The notes beneath the pieces are model-generated. The model searched no databases, was not told the origin of the DNA, and saw nothing but the letters and a program-made list of their open reading frames with translations. From positions 587,569-651,568 of the forward strand of contig NZ_NRQY01000002.1 of the NCBI RefSeq assembly GCF_003996855.1: a DNA stretch of 64,000 bases, given 5' to 3'. A program made the position numbers and the translations under genes. The stretch comes from Morganella morganii (lineage in GTDB: Bacteria; Pseudomonadota; Gammaproteobacteria; Enterobacterales; Enterobacteriaceae). This document shows, one piece after another, positions 37,003 to 46,718 of the stretch; positions within the stretch are counted from its first letter, which is position 1, and each line of letters begins with the position of its first letter.

Positions 37003-37023
37003 TCAGTTTATCTGTCTCAGCTG

Positions 37024-38052
37024 TTACAGCGGGCGACGCACAAAACCAATCGCGTCGTGGACTTTATCCAGAGTGACCTGTGCACGGGCAGAAGCTTTCT
37101 CAGCCCCCTCTTTCATCACACGGTTCAGTAATACATCATCGTTACGGATTTCGTGATATCGGGTCTGTAACTCTGTCAGCATTCCGGAAACAGCATCTGC
37201 CACCGCACCTTTGAGGTGACCGTACATCTGGCCTTCAAATTCCGCTTCCAGTGCGGCAACCGGTTTGCCGGTGACACCGGAGAGGATATCCAGCAGGTTG
37301 GAGACACCCGGTTTATTTTCCAAATCATAAATCACACGAGGCGGCTCTTCGGAGTCTGTTACCGCACGTTTGATTTTCTTCGCGGCCGATTTCGGATCTT
37401 CCAGCAGTGCGATCAGGTTGTTACGGTTGTCATCAGACTTCGACATTTTTTTCGCCGGGTCCTGTAACGCCATCACGCGGGAGCCGCCCGACGGGATAAA
37501 CGGATCCGGTACCACAAACACATCACCGTAAATGGCATTGAAGCGCTGTGCGATATCGCGGCTCAGCTCCAGATGCTGTTTCTGGTCGATACCGACCGGC
37601 ACCTGATTGGTCTGATACAGCAGAATATCTGCGGCCATCAGCACCGGATAGTCAAACAGACCGGCGTTGATATTTTCAGCATGACGGGCTGATTTATCTT
37701 TAAACTGCGTCATGCGGCTCAGTTCGCCGAAATAGGTGTAGCAGTTCAGCGCCCAGCCCAGCTGTGCATGCTGCGGCACATGGGATTGAACAAACAGCGT
37801 ATTTTTCGCCGGCTCAAGACCGCAGGCCATATAGAGTGACAGCGTATCCAGAGTGCGTTTGCGCAGCTCTGCCGGGTCCTGACGGACGGTAATCGCATGC
37901 TGATCGACGATGCAGTAAATGCAGTCAAAATCATCCTGCATTTTCACCCACTGACGCAGCGCGCCCATGTAGTTACCGATAGTCAGTTCGCCGGAAGGCT
38001 GTGCGCCGCTGAAAACAACGGGTTTATGTGCTTTGGTGTTAGTTCCGCTCAT
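37024..38052 (-). CDS. trpS: Tryptophanyl-tRNA synthetase
   Basis: About 342 residues, a class I synthetase that charges tRNA-Trp. The HIGH-like motif is [10 protein letters not shown] and the KMSKS loop is KKMSKSDDN. The start [21 protein letters not shown] (38052) gives the family length; the in-frame extension to 38127 lies inside gph. It lies two bases after the end of gph and is the last gene of the dam-rpe-gph-trpS run, as in E. coli. Confidence 0.95.
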   Translation of the reverse strand: MSGTNTKAHKPVVFSGAQPSGELTIGNYMGALRQWVKMQDDFDCIYCIVDQHAITVRQDPAELRKRTLDTLSLYMACGLEPAKNTLFVQSHVPQHAQLGWALNCYTYFGELSRMTQFKDKSARHAENINAGLFDYPVLMAADILLYQTNQVPVGIDQKQHLELSRDIAQRFNAIYGDVFVVPDPFIPSGGSRVMALQDPAKKMSKSDDNRNNLIALLEDPKSAAKKIKRAVTDSEEPPRVIYDLENKPGVSNLLDILSGVTGKPVAALEAEFEGQMYGHLKGAVADAVSGMLTELQTRYHEIRNDDVLLNRVMKEGAEKASARAQVTLDKVHDAIGFVRRPL

Positions 38053-38054
38053 GA

Positions 38055-38774
38055 TTATCCTTCCTGATGAGTTAACGGAGACAGCCCGAGCGCCGGTAAC
38101 AGACCGGAAAAGTCGGACAGTACGCAATCCGGGTTGCTGTCAGCAATCGGAATACCGTAGTTGTAGCCGTAGGTCAGGCCGACACACGGACATTCTGCTG
38201 CCTGTGCCGCCAGGATGTCATTGCGGGAATCCCCGACAAACAGCATCTCTTCCTTACGCAGCCCGAACTCACCCAGCGTCAGGTAGAGCGGAGCCGGATG
38301 CGGCTTCTTATTTTTCACATCATCCCCGCCGAGCACGACAGAGAAGAAATCAGCAATATCCAGTTCTTTCAGCAGCGGGGCAATAAACGGGGTCGGTTTG
38401 TTAGTGACGATAGCCAGATCCATGCCTGCATCCGCCAGAACCTGTAATACCGGCTTCACGTGTGCAAACAGCGGGCTGCCGGTTTTCACGGCATCAGCAT
38501 AAAATTCATCAAATAACTGACGGCATTTCGCATGCAGCGCAGCATCCGGTGCAGAGCCGGTCGCCCACGTCAGCGCGCGCTCCAGTAAAATATCAACGCC
38601 GTTACCAATCCAGACGGTGACATTCTCTTTCCCGGCTTTCTGATAGCCGAGTGCCTCTAACGCACGGTCTGTGGCATCTGCCAGGCCGTGAATACTGTCA
38701 ACCAGTGTGCCGTCCAGGTCAAATGCAACGGCTTTAATCCCTGTAAATTGCTGTACTGCTGTTTTCTCTGTCAT
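38055..38774 (-). CDS. gph: Phosphoglycolate phosphatase
   Basis: A 239-residue HAD-family hydrolase that removes phosphate from 2-phosphoglycolate, a by-product of DNA repair. The nucleophile is in [17 protein letters not shown] and [12 protein letters not shown] are HAD motifs II and IV. Its start overlaps the end of rpe by four bases, and trpS follows with a two-base gap. Confidence 0.95.
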   Translation of the reverse strand: MTEKTAVQQFTGIKAVAFDLDGTLVDSIHGLADATDRALEALGYQKAGKENVTVWIGNGVDILLERALTWATGSAPDAALHAKCRQLFDEFYADAVKTGSPLFAHVKPVLQVLADAGMDLAIVTNKPTPFIAPLLKELDIADFFSVVLGGDDVKNKKPHPAPLYLTLGEFGLRKEEMLFVGDSRNDILAAQAAECPCVGLTYGYNYGIPIADSNPDCVLSDFSGLLPALGLSPLTHQEG

Positions 38775-39445
38775 GCTGAAACCTTTGTTAATTCTTTACG
38801 CATATCATCAATCACGGCTTTGTAATCCGGCTTGCCGAAAATCGCGGAACCGGCCACAAACATATCCGCACCGGCCTGCGCCACTGCTGCGATATTTTCA
38901 GTATTAATCCCGCCATCCACTTCCAGACGGATGTCACGGCCGCTGGCATCAATGCGGCGGCGGACTTCTTCCACTTTTTTCAGTGTTTCCGGAATAAAGG
39001 ACTGACCACCGAAGCCGGGGTTTACTGACATCAGCAGGATCAGATCCAGTTTATCAATGACATAATCGAGGTAACTGAGCGGCGTGGCCGGGTTGAATAC
39101 CAGGCCCGGTTTACAGCCGCATTCGCGGATAAGCTGAATGGTGCGATCAACGTGCTCGCTCGCTTCCGCGTGGAATGAAATGTAGGTTGCGCCCGCTTTG
39201 GCAAAGTCCGGCACAATGCGATCCACCGGTTTGACCATCAGATGCACATCAATCGGTGCGGTAATACCGTAATCACGCAGGGCTTTACACACCATCGGCC
39301 CGATAGTCAGGTTCGGGACATAATGGTTGTCCATCACGTCGAAGTGAACCACATCGCCGCCTGCGGCGAGAACCTTCGCGGTGTCTTCCCCCAGACGGGC
39401 AAAGTCAGCAGATAAAATGGACGGAGCAATCAAAAACTCTTTCAT
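38771..39445 (-). CDS. rpe: Ribulose-phosphate 3-epimerase
   Basis: A 224-residue TIM-barrel enzyme that interconverts ribulose 5-phosphate and xylulose 5-phosphate in the pentose phosphate path. [40 protein letters not shown] and EVDGGIN hold the metal-binding histidines and catalytic aspartates. Its stop overlaps the gph start (ATGA). It is about 40 bases after dam. Confidence 0.96.
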   Translation of the reverse strand: MKEFLIAPSILSADFARLGEDTAKVLAAGGDVVHFDVMDNHYVPNLTIGPMVCKALRDYGITAPIDVHLMVKPVDRIVPDFAKAGATYISFHAEASEHVDRTIQLIRECGCKPGLVFNPATPLSYLDYVIDKLDLILLMSVNPGFGGQSFIPETLKKVEEVRRRIDASGRDIRLEVDGGINTENIAAVAQAGADMFVAGSAIFGKPDYKAVIDDMRKELTKVSA

Positions 39446-39485
39446 TCCTGTTTCCTCTTAATAAGACGCCGCCGGGTTCAACGGC

Positions 39486-40304
39486 TTACTGTCCGCGGTA
39501 AAGCGCCAGTAATTCATTCACTTTCTGGCGGTTAAGTGTATTGCGGCTGATAGTACGGCGCACTTTGACAATATGCAGTTGCGCCTGATGATACCACTCC
39601 CGGGTCAGGGGGGTGTCATGATTCGAAATCAGAACCGGAATTTTGCGATCCGACGAAAGCATTTGTGCCAGCTGTGCCAGGTTCTGCTGCTCCGGCAACC
39701 CGAATCCGCTGGCATGATACGCCGTAAAATTGGCTGTCAGTGATAACGGCGCATAAGGCGGATCACAATAGACAATATCCCCGGCACCTGCATTTTCCAT
39801 GCTGGTCACATAAGACTGGCAGACAAACGTGGCGTTGCGGGCTTTTTCCGCGAACCATAACAGTTCAGCTTCAGGAAAATAGGGTTTGCGGTAGCGCCCG
39901 AAGGGCACATTAAACCGGCCTTTGGAATTATAACGGCACAAACCGTTATAACAATGGCGGTTCAGATAGAGAAACAGAATGCTGCGCTGGAAATGATCCG
40001 TGCTCTGATTAAACTGTTCCCGCAGGGTATAGTATTGTAATTCATCATTAAATTGCGGCGTAAACAGTTTGCGGGACTCATCAATAAATTCCTGAGTCCG
40101 CTGTTTTACCATCGTGTAGAGGTGGATAAGATCACTGTTGATATCCGCCAGTACATAGCGCGGATAATCTGTATTGAGAAAAACTGACCCCGCGCCGACA
40201 AAGGGCTCTATAAGACAATCACCCTCCGGCAGATGCCGTTTTATTTCATCTGCCAGAGTGTATTTTCCGCCGGCCCACTTCAAAAATGCGCGTTGTTTCT
40301 TCAT
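39486..40304 (-). CDS. dam: DNA adenine methylase
   Basis: About 272 residues. It methylates adenine in GATC, guiding mismatch repair, replication timing and gene switching. The AdoMet site is FLKWAGGKYTL and EPFVGAGSVF; the catalytic motif is CDPPYAPL. I chose MKKQRAFLKWAGGKY (40304), which matches E. coli Dam; an in-frame ATG five codons upstream (40319) is also possible and neither has a strong ribosome site. It lies between damX and rpe, as in E. coli. Confidence 0.94.
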   Translation of the reverse strand: MKKQRAFLKWAGGKYTLADEIKRHLPEGDCLIEPFVGAGSVFLNTDYPRYVLADINSDLIHLYTMVKQRTQEFIDESRKLFTPQFNDELQYYTLREQFNQSTDHFQRSILFLYLNRHCYNGLCRYNSKGRFNVPFGRYRKPYFPEAELLWFAEKARNATFVCQSYVTSMENAGAGDIVYCDPPYAPLSLTANFTAYHASGFGLPEQQNLAQLAQMLSSDRKIPVLISNHDTPLTREWYHQAQLHIVKVRRTISRNTLNRQKVNELLALYRGQ

Positions 40305-40391
40305 GCTGTCTGTAATCATTGCTCAAAAAGGCCAGAGCCGCCGATTCTGCTCTGTTTCAGACAGCAAATCAGCACCTGACGGAATCCGTGT

Positions 40392-41336
40392 TTATTTTTT
40401 CATGTCCTGATGCACTTGCTGCATCTTTCTGACCCACGGTTTTTTCCCCTGAATTTCAGCAGGCAGACGCTCAACTTCCCGTTTTGCATCCCCGACTGTC
40501 GGGAAATTACCGTATACCAGGACATACCACGATTTTCCGTTGCGTGTTGTTTCATAAACCTGATAGTTGGATAAACCGTGCTTCTGTGCAAAGGCTTTCA
40601 GTGTATCCGCACGGCTCGCGCTGCTCAGTTGCAGGGTATAGCTCCCGGCAGGGGCTTTGGCGATCGCAGTACTGCTTTTCGCCGGTGCCGCTGTGGCCGG
40701 TTTGGTCGTTTCGCGTGGTTTAGCCGGTGTTGCCGTAGTGGTTTTCACCGGCTGCGGTTTCACCTGCTGTACCGGTTTCTTCGGCTCTTCCTGCGGTGTG
40801 ACCACCGGCGGCAGATTATTCATATTCTGCTGCGCCGCATTATTGATACCCGTCTGCGTATTTCCCTGATTCAGGGCATCGTTAATATCCCCCGGGATAT
40901 CCACGCGCTGACCGGTGCCGGTTGTCTGTGACGGCTGTTGTGCCTGTGTCGGCAGATTATTGATAGCCGGAAGATTTATGCCGGTCTGCCCGCTCTGAGA
41001 CGGAACCGGTTCGGCCGGCTGTAACGGTGTTGCACCGTCATTACTGCCGGTACCGAGCGTAATCGGGCGTTCGTCGTTTTGTGCCTGCTGCGGTGCTTCC
41101 GGCTCTGACGGCGATTTCAGCGCGGAGCTTATCGCAATAATCAGTAATACCAGGACCACAACCGCCACGCCAATCATCATCTGCTGGCGGGAGACGGCAA
41201 ACTTAGGCCGTGACTGCGGCGGGCGCGGACGCGGATTACGGCGCTCCGGCCTGTCAGATGCGTCCGGACGGATAGATTCATCATCCGGCTGGCTGAAAAT
41301 CTGTGGTTCTTGCTTTTCGGGTTTAAAGCCGTCCAT
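40392..41336 (-). CDS. damX: Cell-division protein DamX (SPOR domain)
   Basis: A 314-residue bitopic inner-membrane protein. The cytosolic N-terminus is charged and proline-rich; one membrane helix lies at about 52-70 (MIGVAVVVLVLLIIAISSAL). A long Gln/Pro/Thr-rich periplasmic linker leads to the C-terminal SPOR domain (about 235-310, YTLQLSSASRADTLKAFA), which binds denuded septal peptidoglycan. It is shorter than E. coli DamX (428), mainly in the cytosolic part and linker. It sits between aroB and dam. Confidence 0.93.
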   Translation of the reverse strand: MDGFKPEKQEPQIFSQPDDESIRPDASDRPERRNPRPRPPQSRPKFAVSRQQMMIGVAVVVLVLLIIAISSALKSPSEPEAPQQAQNDERPITLGTGSNDGATPLQPAEPVPSQSGQTGINLPAINNLPTQAQQPSQTTGTGQRVDIPGDINDALNQGNTQTGINNAAQQNMNNLPPVVTPQEEPKKPVQQVKPQPVKTTTATPAKPRETTKPATAAPAKSSTAIAKAPAGSYTLQLSSASRADTLKAFAQKHGLSNYQVYETTRNGKSWYVLVYGNFPTVGDAKREVERLPAEIQGKKPWVRKMQQVHQDMKK

Positions 41337-41484
41337 TTTGCCCTCCCATCAGAGCAGAAACTGTATCTTTGGATATAACAGAAGAGAATTGACGCCCGGT
41401 GAGCGCGTCATAATGCGTAGTGTAACCATTTTCCCGGCACTCAGCGAGACCGATATAAAAAAACATTCTGTCGCGCATCTCCCG

Positions 41485-42567
41485 TTAAACGGACTGAATG
41501 GCAGCCAGCACCTTGTCATGCGGAATATCCGCACGGACAACCGACCGGCCGATAGTTTCCGGGACAATCAGATGCAGTTTACCGCCCTGTACTTTTTTAT
41601 CCCGCATCATATGCGGCAGATAGGCTTCCGCCGGCATGGATTCCGGTCCGCGCACCGGCAGCCCGGCACGGGTAAGCAGTGCAATAACCCGCTCAGTCTC
41701 TTCCGGGCGGAAGGTACCGAGCAGTTCAGCCGTACGTGCAGCCATCACCATCCCTGCGGCGACGGCCTCGCCGTGCAGCCAGACACCATAGCCCATCTCC
41801 GCCTCAATAGCGTGGCCGAATGTGTGGCCGAGATTCAGCAGTGCGCGCAGCCCGCTGGTCTCTTTTTCATCCGCAGCCACCACCTGAGCTTTCAGCTCAC
41901 AGCAGCGGTGGATGCAGTACGCCATCGCCTGCGGGTCAAGTGACAGCAGACGATCGATATTCTCTTCCAGCCAGATAAAGAAATCGTGATCCAGAATAAT
42001 GCCGTATTTGATGACTTCCGCCAGACCCGAAGCCAGCTCGCGGCGCGGCAGGGAGTTCAGGCAATCGAGGTCAATTACCACACTGACCGGCTGCCAGAAG
42101 GCACCAATCATATTTTTACCCAGCGGATGGTTCACACCGGTTTTACCACCGACAGAAGAATCCACCTGAGACAACAGGGTGGTCGGCACCTGGATAAAAC
42201 GGACGCCACGCTGATAGCTTGCTGCCGCAAATCCGGTCAGATCACCGATAACACCACCGCCCAGCGCAATCAGCGTGGTATCACGCCCGTGATTGTGCTC
42301 CAGCAGTGCGGTAAAAATGCGATCAAGCGTGGTCAGGGATTTGTATTGCTCACCGTCCGGCAGAATCACGGAATCCGCCTGCACACCCGCGTTCGCCAGG
42401 TTATCGGTCAGTGTCTGAAGGTACAGCGGGGCAAGTGTTTCGTTGGTGACTATCATTGCACGCTGACCGGTGGTCAGCGGCGCAAAGGTGCCGGAGAGGG
42501 AAAAGAGACCCGGAGCAATTGAAATAGGATAAGCACGCTCACCCAGAGTCACAGTCACTTTTTCCAT
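41485..42567 (-). CDS. aroB: 3-dehydroquinate synthase
   Basis: A 360-residue NAD- and metal-dependent enzyme that makes 3-dehydroquinate from DAHP, step two of the shikimate pathway. Motifs include [48 protein letters not shown] and the metal-binding [17 protein letters not shown] precedes the ATG. It lies 31 bases after aroK, as in other enterobacteria. Confidence 0.96.
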   Translation of the reverse strand: MEKVTVTLGERAYPISIAPGLFSLSGTFAPLTTGQRAMIVTNETLAPLYLQTLTDNLANAGVQADSVILPDGEQYKSLTTLDRIFTALLEHNHGRDTTLIALGGGVIGDLTGFAAASYQRGVRFIQVPTTLLSQVDSSVGGKTGVNHPLGKNMIGAFWQPVSVVIDLDCLNSLPRRELASGLAEVIKYGIILDHDFFIWLEENIDRLLSLDPQAMAYCIHRCCELKAQVVAADEKETSGLRALLNLGHTFGHAIEAEMGYGVWLHGEAVAAGMVMAARTAELLGTFRPEETERVIALLTRAGLPVRGPESMPAEAYLPHMMRDKKVQGGKLHLIVPETIGRSVVRADIPHDKVLAAIQSV

Positions 42568-42598
42568 GGCACCTCCGCATGTTGCCGGTAATATAAAA

Positions 42599-43123
42599 TT
42601 AACTGTTAGTTTCTAACAGTTCAATAATTTGATTTGCAACCACTTTTGCACTCTGATCATCGGTATGGATAGTGATATCCGCGATCTCTTCATACATCGG
42701 ATTACGTTCATCGGCCAGTTTGACCAGGACTTCCCGGACCGGCTCATCGACCTGTAACAACGGACGCTTTTTATCGCGCTGTGTCCGGGCCAGTTGTTTT
42801 TCAATATTGGTCTCAAGGTACACAACCACACCCCGCGCAGACAGGCGGTTGCGGGTTTCCCGTGACTTGACGGAACCCCCGCCGGTAGCCAGGACGATAC
42901 CCTGCTTTTCAGTCAGTTCATTGATGATTTTTTCTTCACGCAGGCGAAAACCTTCTTCACCTTCGACATCAAACACCCAGCCCACATCGGCTCCGGTGCG
43001 GCGTTCAATTTCCTGGTCGGAATCAAAAAATTCCATATTTAATTGCTGAGCCAGCTGACGACCAATAGTACTTTTGCCGGCACCCATCGGGCCGACAAGA
43101 AAGATATTGCGTTTCTCTGCCAT
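42599..43123 (-). CDS. aroK: Shikimate kinase I
   Basis: A 174-residue nucleoside-monophosphate-kinase-fold enzyme that phosphorylates shikimate. Walker A is [12 protein letters not shown]; the shikimate-binding [27 protein letters not shown] and the LATGGGSV motif follow; the lid region is [11 protein letters not shown]. It starts the aroKB transcript, which likely continues to damX and dam. Confidence 0.96.
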   Translation of the reverse strand: MAEKRNIFLVGPMGAGKSTIGRQLAQQLNMEFFDSDQEIERRTGADVGWVFDVEGEEGFRLREEKIINELTEKQGIVLATGGGSVKSRETRNRLSARGVVVYLETNIEKQLARTQRDKKRPLLQVDEPVREVLVKLADERNPMYEEIADITIHTDDQSAKVVANQIIELLETNS

Positions 43124-43638
43124 GTTTTTGGTATAACTAAGAATATTCGTTAATGATAACCCGCCCCGCTCACCCGATCAGCGGCGGGACCTCAAATGAA
43201 ACCTCATGAGTGAATCTGCGTGAGTAACCTGAAATTATCTCCGCACATTCCGCCCGATTGCAACCATACCGGCACAAAACCGGAAAGATACCTCAGGTGC
43301 TGCTGTGTGATGCCTGTCGCAATCCGGCCTCTGAACATCCGCACATACTATCATAACGCCTGCGAAAAACCGCGCCTTATATTTCCGTGAATCCTCCTGA
43401 AAACAGGAGCTGTACAGAAACATAAGGCGCGATCTGAAAATCAGGACGTTGTCCGTCAACGGATTAACGGCATATTTTACGGCGGCAGTGATTTCATACC
43501 TGCTAAATTTGCTAACTCTTGTATGCTAAATCGTTGCAATCGTCAAATGTATAACACTGCGAAACCGGTAAAAAAACCCGCTATTCTGTGCATACCATCC
43601 GTGAATAATGATGCAACATACTGATATTTCTGTGGTTA
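43124..43638. other. Intergenic region between aroK and hofQ
   Basis: About 515 bases without a convincing gene. Short open frames here (for example a 74-codon frame at 43235-43459) have no ribosome site or recognisable content. It should contain the aroKB promoter; I could not pick a clear -10/-35 pair or a terminator for hofQ. Confidence 0.6.
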
Positions 43639-44700
43639 CTAAATATCGATCAATTGCGGTGTAATGAATATCACTAATTCACGGCGGCTGAGTTTATCGT
43701 ATTGATGAGTAAAAAGCTTTCCCATCAATGGGATCGACGATAAATAGGGCACACCGGTCACCTGTCTGCCTTTATCCTGCTGAAAAATTCCGCCCAGGAT
43801 CAGGGTTTCCCCGTTACGGACAACCACCTGTGTGGTGATCTCCTGTTTATCGATAGAATACTGTTCACTGCCGTTCTGCATCAGCACCGCTCCGGGGGCA
43901 TTACGGCTGATATGCAGTGTCAGGCGTACCTTATTATCTCTCAGGATCTGCGGTGTTACCTCCATCCCCAATACCGCCTCACGGAACTGTACCTGAGAGC
44001 CGGACTCATGGTTTTGTGTGGTGTAAGGAATCTCCGCCCCCTGTTTGATACTGGCGGGATGTTCATGTGCTGTTGTCAGACGCGGGCTGGCGACAATATC
44101 CAGTTGCTGCTCCTGCTCCAGGGCGCTCAGTTCCATCTCCAGCAGGTGTCCGCCGAGACGGGCGATATTAAAAGTGAATGTATTGTTTCCCCGTGCCTGA
44201 TGCAGTTGCAGGCGGTTGCCGGACTCCGGTGACGGCAGTACGGTTCCCCATTGCAGCCCCAGCTCATGCAGCCCCTCCCGGGAACCGGACACAATATGTG
44301 CCGTGATCTGCACCTGCTGCTGCGACTGATCCATCTGTATCAGCCAGGCTTCCGCCCGTGACAGCACATCCGGTTGTGCTTCTATAAAGAGGGAATTTGT
44401 CAGCAGGTCAGCTTCCGGCATCCTGTCTCCGGCAAACCATTCCGCGTGATGCTGTTTCAGTATGTCCAGCATGTCTGCCGCATCCGCATATTGCAGGGGA
44501 AACGTGCGGCTTTGCAGGCTCTCTGATATCAGCGGCGGAGAATATACCGCAGAGAATTCTGTCAGCGCGGCCGGTTCCTCACTGATCATGACCGGCTGAA
44601 AAAGATCACGCGGGTGCTGCCCGCCACAGGCTGCTGCCGCAAACAGCAGACAGCCGCCGCTGATCAGCCCGGCAGCTGATTTTATTTTGTTAATCATCAT
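43639..44700 (-). CDS. hofQ: Secretin HofQ, apparently fused to the start of HofP and lacking its N-terminal domain
   Basis: A 353-residue protein whose region from about LQYADAADMLDIL onward matches the second secretin N domain and pore domain of E. coli HofQ (SALEQEQQLDIVASPRL, KQGAEIPYTTQN, FREAVLGMEVTPQI, LILGGIFQQDKG). HofQ is the outer-membrane pore for DNA uptake. The first roughly 120 residues of HofQ are absent. In their place stands a short N-terminus with a signal-like helix, a possible lipobox (AAAAC) and HPRDLFQPV, like the start of HofP. No separate hofP exists. ATG codons at 44700 and 44697 overlap the hofO end and follow AAGGA. Confidence 0.75.
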   Translation of the reverse strand: MMINKIKSAAGLISGGCLLFAAAACGGQHPRDLFQPVMISEEPAALTEFSAVYSPPLISESLQSRTFPLQYADAADMLDILKQHHAEWFAGDRMPEADLLTNSLFIEAQPDVLSRAEAWLIQMDQSQQQVQITAHIVSGSREGLHELGLQWGTVLPSPESGNRLQLHQARGNNTFTFNIARLGGHLLEMELSALEQEQQLDIVASPRLTTAHEHPASIKQGAEIPYTTQNHESGSQVQFREAVLGMEVTPQILRDNKVRLTLHISRNAPGAVLMQNGSEQYSIDKQEITTQVVVRNGETLILGGIFQQDKGRQVTGVPYLSSIPLMGKLFTHQYDKLSRRELVIFITPQLIDI

Positions 44701-45202
44701 GCCATTCCTTTTCTGAATTCTGTAAATCAAAGCCCAGTAATGCCAGATGCAGTGTCATCTGCAACAACGGCGGGAATGACGGCGTTCCGGGGGTCAGCGG
44801 ATGCAGCGAGAGCTGGGTAATCGGTAACCGGGTCAGTTCCCCGCTGAGGGTATCCAGCAACGCCGCCAGCTCCGGGTAATGCGCCTCAAATGTCAGTACC
44901 CAGCGTTCCGGCTGTTCCGGCGGCTCCTGCTGCCAGCCGGTCAGTACCGGCAGAGCATTTTCCGGCAGCAGGGTAAACAACGGCGGGATATCCGGTGCCG
45001 GTAATGAACTTACCTCCGGCACCGCCTGTTCTGACAGCGCTGTCAGCCGCTGTAGCTGCCGGAACTGTATTGCGGTTTCACCGGCCGCTGGTTGCAGATA
45101 AAAACACCAGAACACCACTCCGGCCGATAACCAGATCCCGGAAATCACTCCCCTCTGCACACGCCGGTACTGCATAAAACGCCATACGGTATTCAGATTC
45201 AT
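44690..45202 (-). CDS. hofO: PilO-like protein HofO
   Basis: A 170-residue inner-membrane protein with one N-terminal helix (about 19-36) and a periplasmic domain, in the place of E. coli HofO (146). It is a weakly conserved PilO-type component of the type IV pilus-like DNA uptake machine. The frame is intact. Its ATG overlaps the end of hofN (ATGA), and its end overlaps the hofQ start. Identity rests mostly on gene order and topology. Confidence 0.7.
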   Translation of the reverse strand: MNLNTVWRFMQYRRVQRGVISGIWLSAGVVFWCFYLQPAAGETAIQFRQLQRLTALSEQAVPEVSSLPAPDIPPLFTLLPENALPVLTGWQQEPPEQPERWVLTFEAHYPELAALLDTLSGELTRLPITQLSLHPLTPGTPSFPPLLQMTLHLALLGFDLQNSEKEWHDD

Positions 45203-45760
45203 GGCAGGCTCCCTCCTGTCACCAATATGAACTGCCGGACATGTGCTGTTTTATGGTGATGCAGGCTGATCAGGCTAAGCGGCATCAGGCCCGGCGGCGC
45301 ATGGTGTAATAAAGGATGTGACGGGGCTATCACCTGACGGCGGTTGACCGCCAGAGCATGACGCACTGTACTTTCTGTATCATGGTTTTGCCGCTCAGCC
45401 TGATAACGCGCCAGCCAGGCATCTTCCGGCAGTTGCGCCTGCAAGAAGTACAGTAAATCCCGGTAACGGCGGTTTTCCCGCCCGGTTTGCTGCTGCTGTT
45501 GTCTGTCCGCTTCCGCCTGCCGCTGTACGGCAAGCTGGCGGGCAAACTCAGCCCGCTGAGGCGCAAGGCGGATTTCCCGTTCATCAAATACAGTCTGCAA
45601 CAGTGCCAGATGCTGCACGTTAAGAGAATGAAGCAGATAAACCGGCAGCAACGCGGATAACATCACACCTCCCGCTGTCAGAAACCGGACAGCCATCCGG
45701 CGGCAGATTTGCCGTTTCAGCCGGGGGACGCCATGCAGTCAGATTCACCCTGTGTGTCAT
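45199..45760 (-). pseudogene. hofN: PilN-like hofN with a one-base frameshift
   Basis: The natural start is the ATG at 45760, which overlaps the hofM stop (ATGA). It reads MTHRVNLTAWRP and then enters a run of five G on the plus strand (45723-45727, five C in the coding strand). With four, the frame would continue RLKRQICRRMAVRFLTAGG into the long downstream frame, giving 186 residues, near E. coli HofN (179). As read, the product stops early; only an internal ATG at 45696 could give the C-terminal part, without its positively charged leader. One membrane helix and a Gln-rich coiled region follow. The slip is in a homopolymer, so error is possible. Confidence 0.75.
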
Positions 45761-46567
45761 AGCTGATCCTCCCCGCAAAGTACCATGCCTGCCGCCGCCG
45801 CATAGCCCGGCGGGACATCATCCGCCTCTGTATTATCATAACGCCGGCATTCTGCCTGCCATGCTTCCGGCAGACGGGTGAGATCATGCAGACAGCACAG
45901 TGCCGCCTGTGTGTCATCAAAACCCTGTATTTTCAGCTCGGTGAGTAATGACGGAAGCGTCAGATCAGTCCGGCCGCTCAGTACCGGCTGTGTTTCACCG
46001 GCAGTCCAGCAGACACTGTTACCCTAACGAAAAACCAGCCAGTCCCGGTCTGTCACCCCCCGGGCACGGGCAAAACTGCGCAGTGCACAGGGAATAATAC
46101 TCAGCATAGTCAGCTCGGCACGAAGCTCTGCCGCCAGCGACAGCCACTGCTCACGGACAGCACGGTGCAGCGCCGTCAGAATGATATCGCCGGAAAACTG
46201 CCGGTAATCATAGACAAGATCCTGATGACGCCCCGGAAATGTGCGCGCCAGCCAGGCATCAATCACCGGAACCACGGCAGACTGCGCCACGCGGCTTTCC
46301 GGCAGACGTATCTGCTGCTGAAGACAGAGTGACACCGGCAGCGCAGCCCGGCACACCGGGCGTCCCCCGGATACGCCGCCGCCATTTTCCCAGTGCCGCC
46401 GCAACCACAGACAGGCCGGGCACACCGTTTTCGGCTGATTCCGCTTCCGGCAGTGTCAGTGTGATAAAATCCTCAAAACACCACCGCCGGCACTTATACC
46501 GCGCCAGAGCTATCCTTAATTCTCCGTCCTGAAGAGCAATTCCAGCCATCCGTGAAGCAATCTGCAT
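45757..46567 (-). pseudogene. hofM: PilM-like hofM with a frameshift and an internal stop
   Basis: Three frame pieces join into one HofM-like, actin-fold PilM protein of about 269 residues (E. coli 259). The start MQIASRMAGIALQ (46567) follows AGGGA. The frame shifts in a run of five C on the plus strand at 46364-46368; removing one base gives RRRIRGRPVCRAALPVSL. A second lesion is an in-frame TAG at 46024-46026 inside DWLVFR*GNSVCW, after which the same frame continues with GETQPVL and ends VPPGYAAAAGMVLCGEDQL, overlapping hofN by four bases. Two independent lesions make true loss of function likely. Confidence 0.82.
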
Positions 46568-46718
46568 AAACAATCCCTGTATTATTAATATGAGAAATAA
46601 ATTTTTCCTGTTAAATTTCTCATAGTTATAAAATACGTATTCAAGAAACGCATGAAGCTTTATACTACACGATCGCTGTTTATAAACTGTCCACCACACG
46701 GCTAACGGAAATTTTCAG

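Noticed and set aside
43235..43459. A 74-codon minus-strand frame in the aroK-hofQ spacer
   Set aside because: No ribosome site, no recognisable sequence and atypical composition for a gene here.
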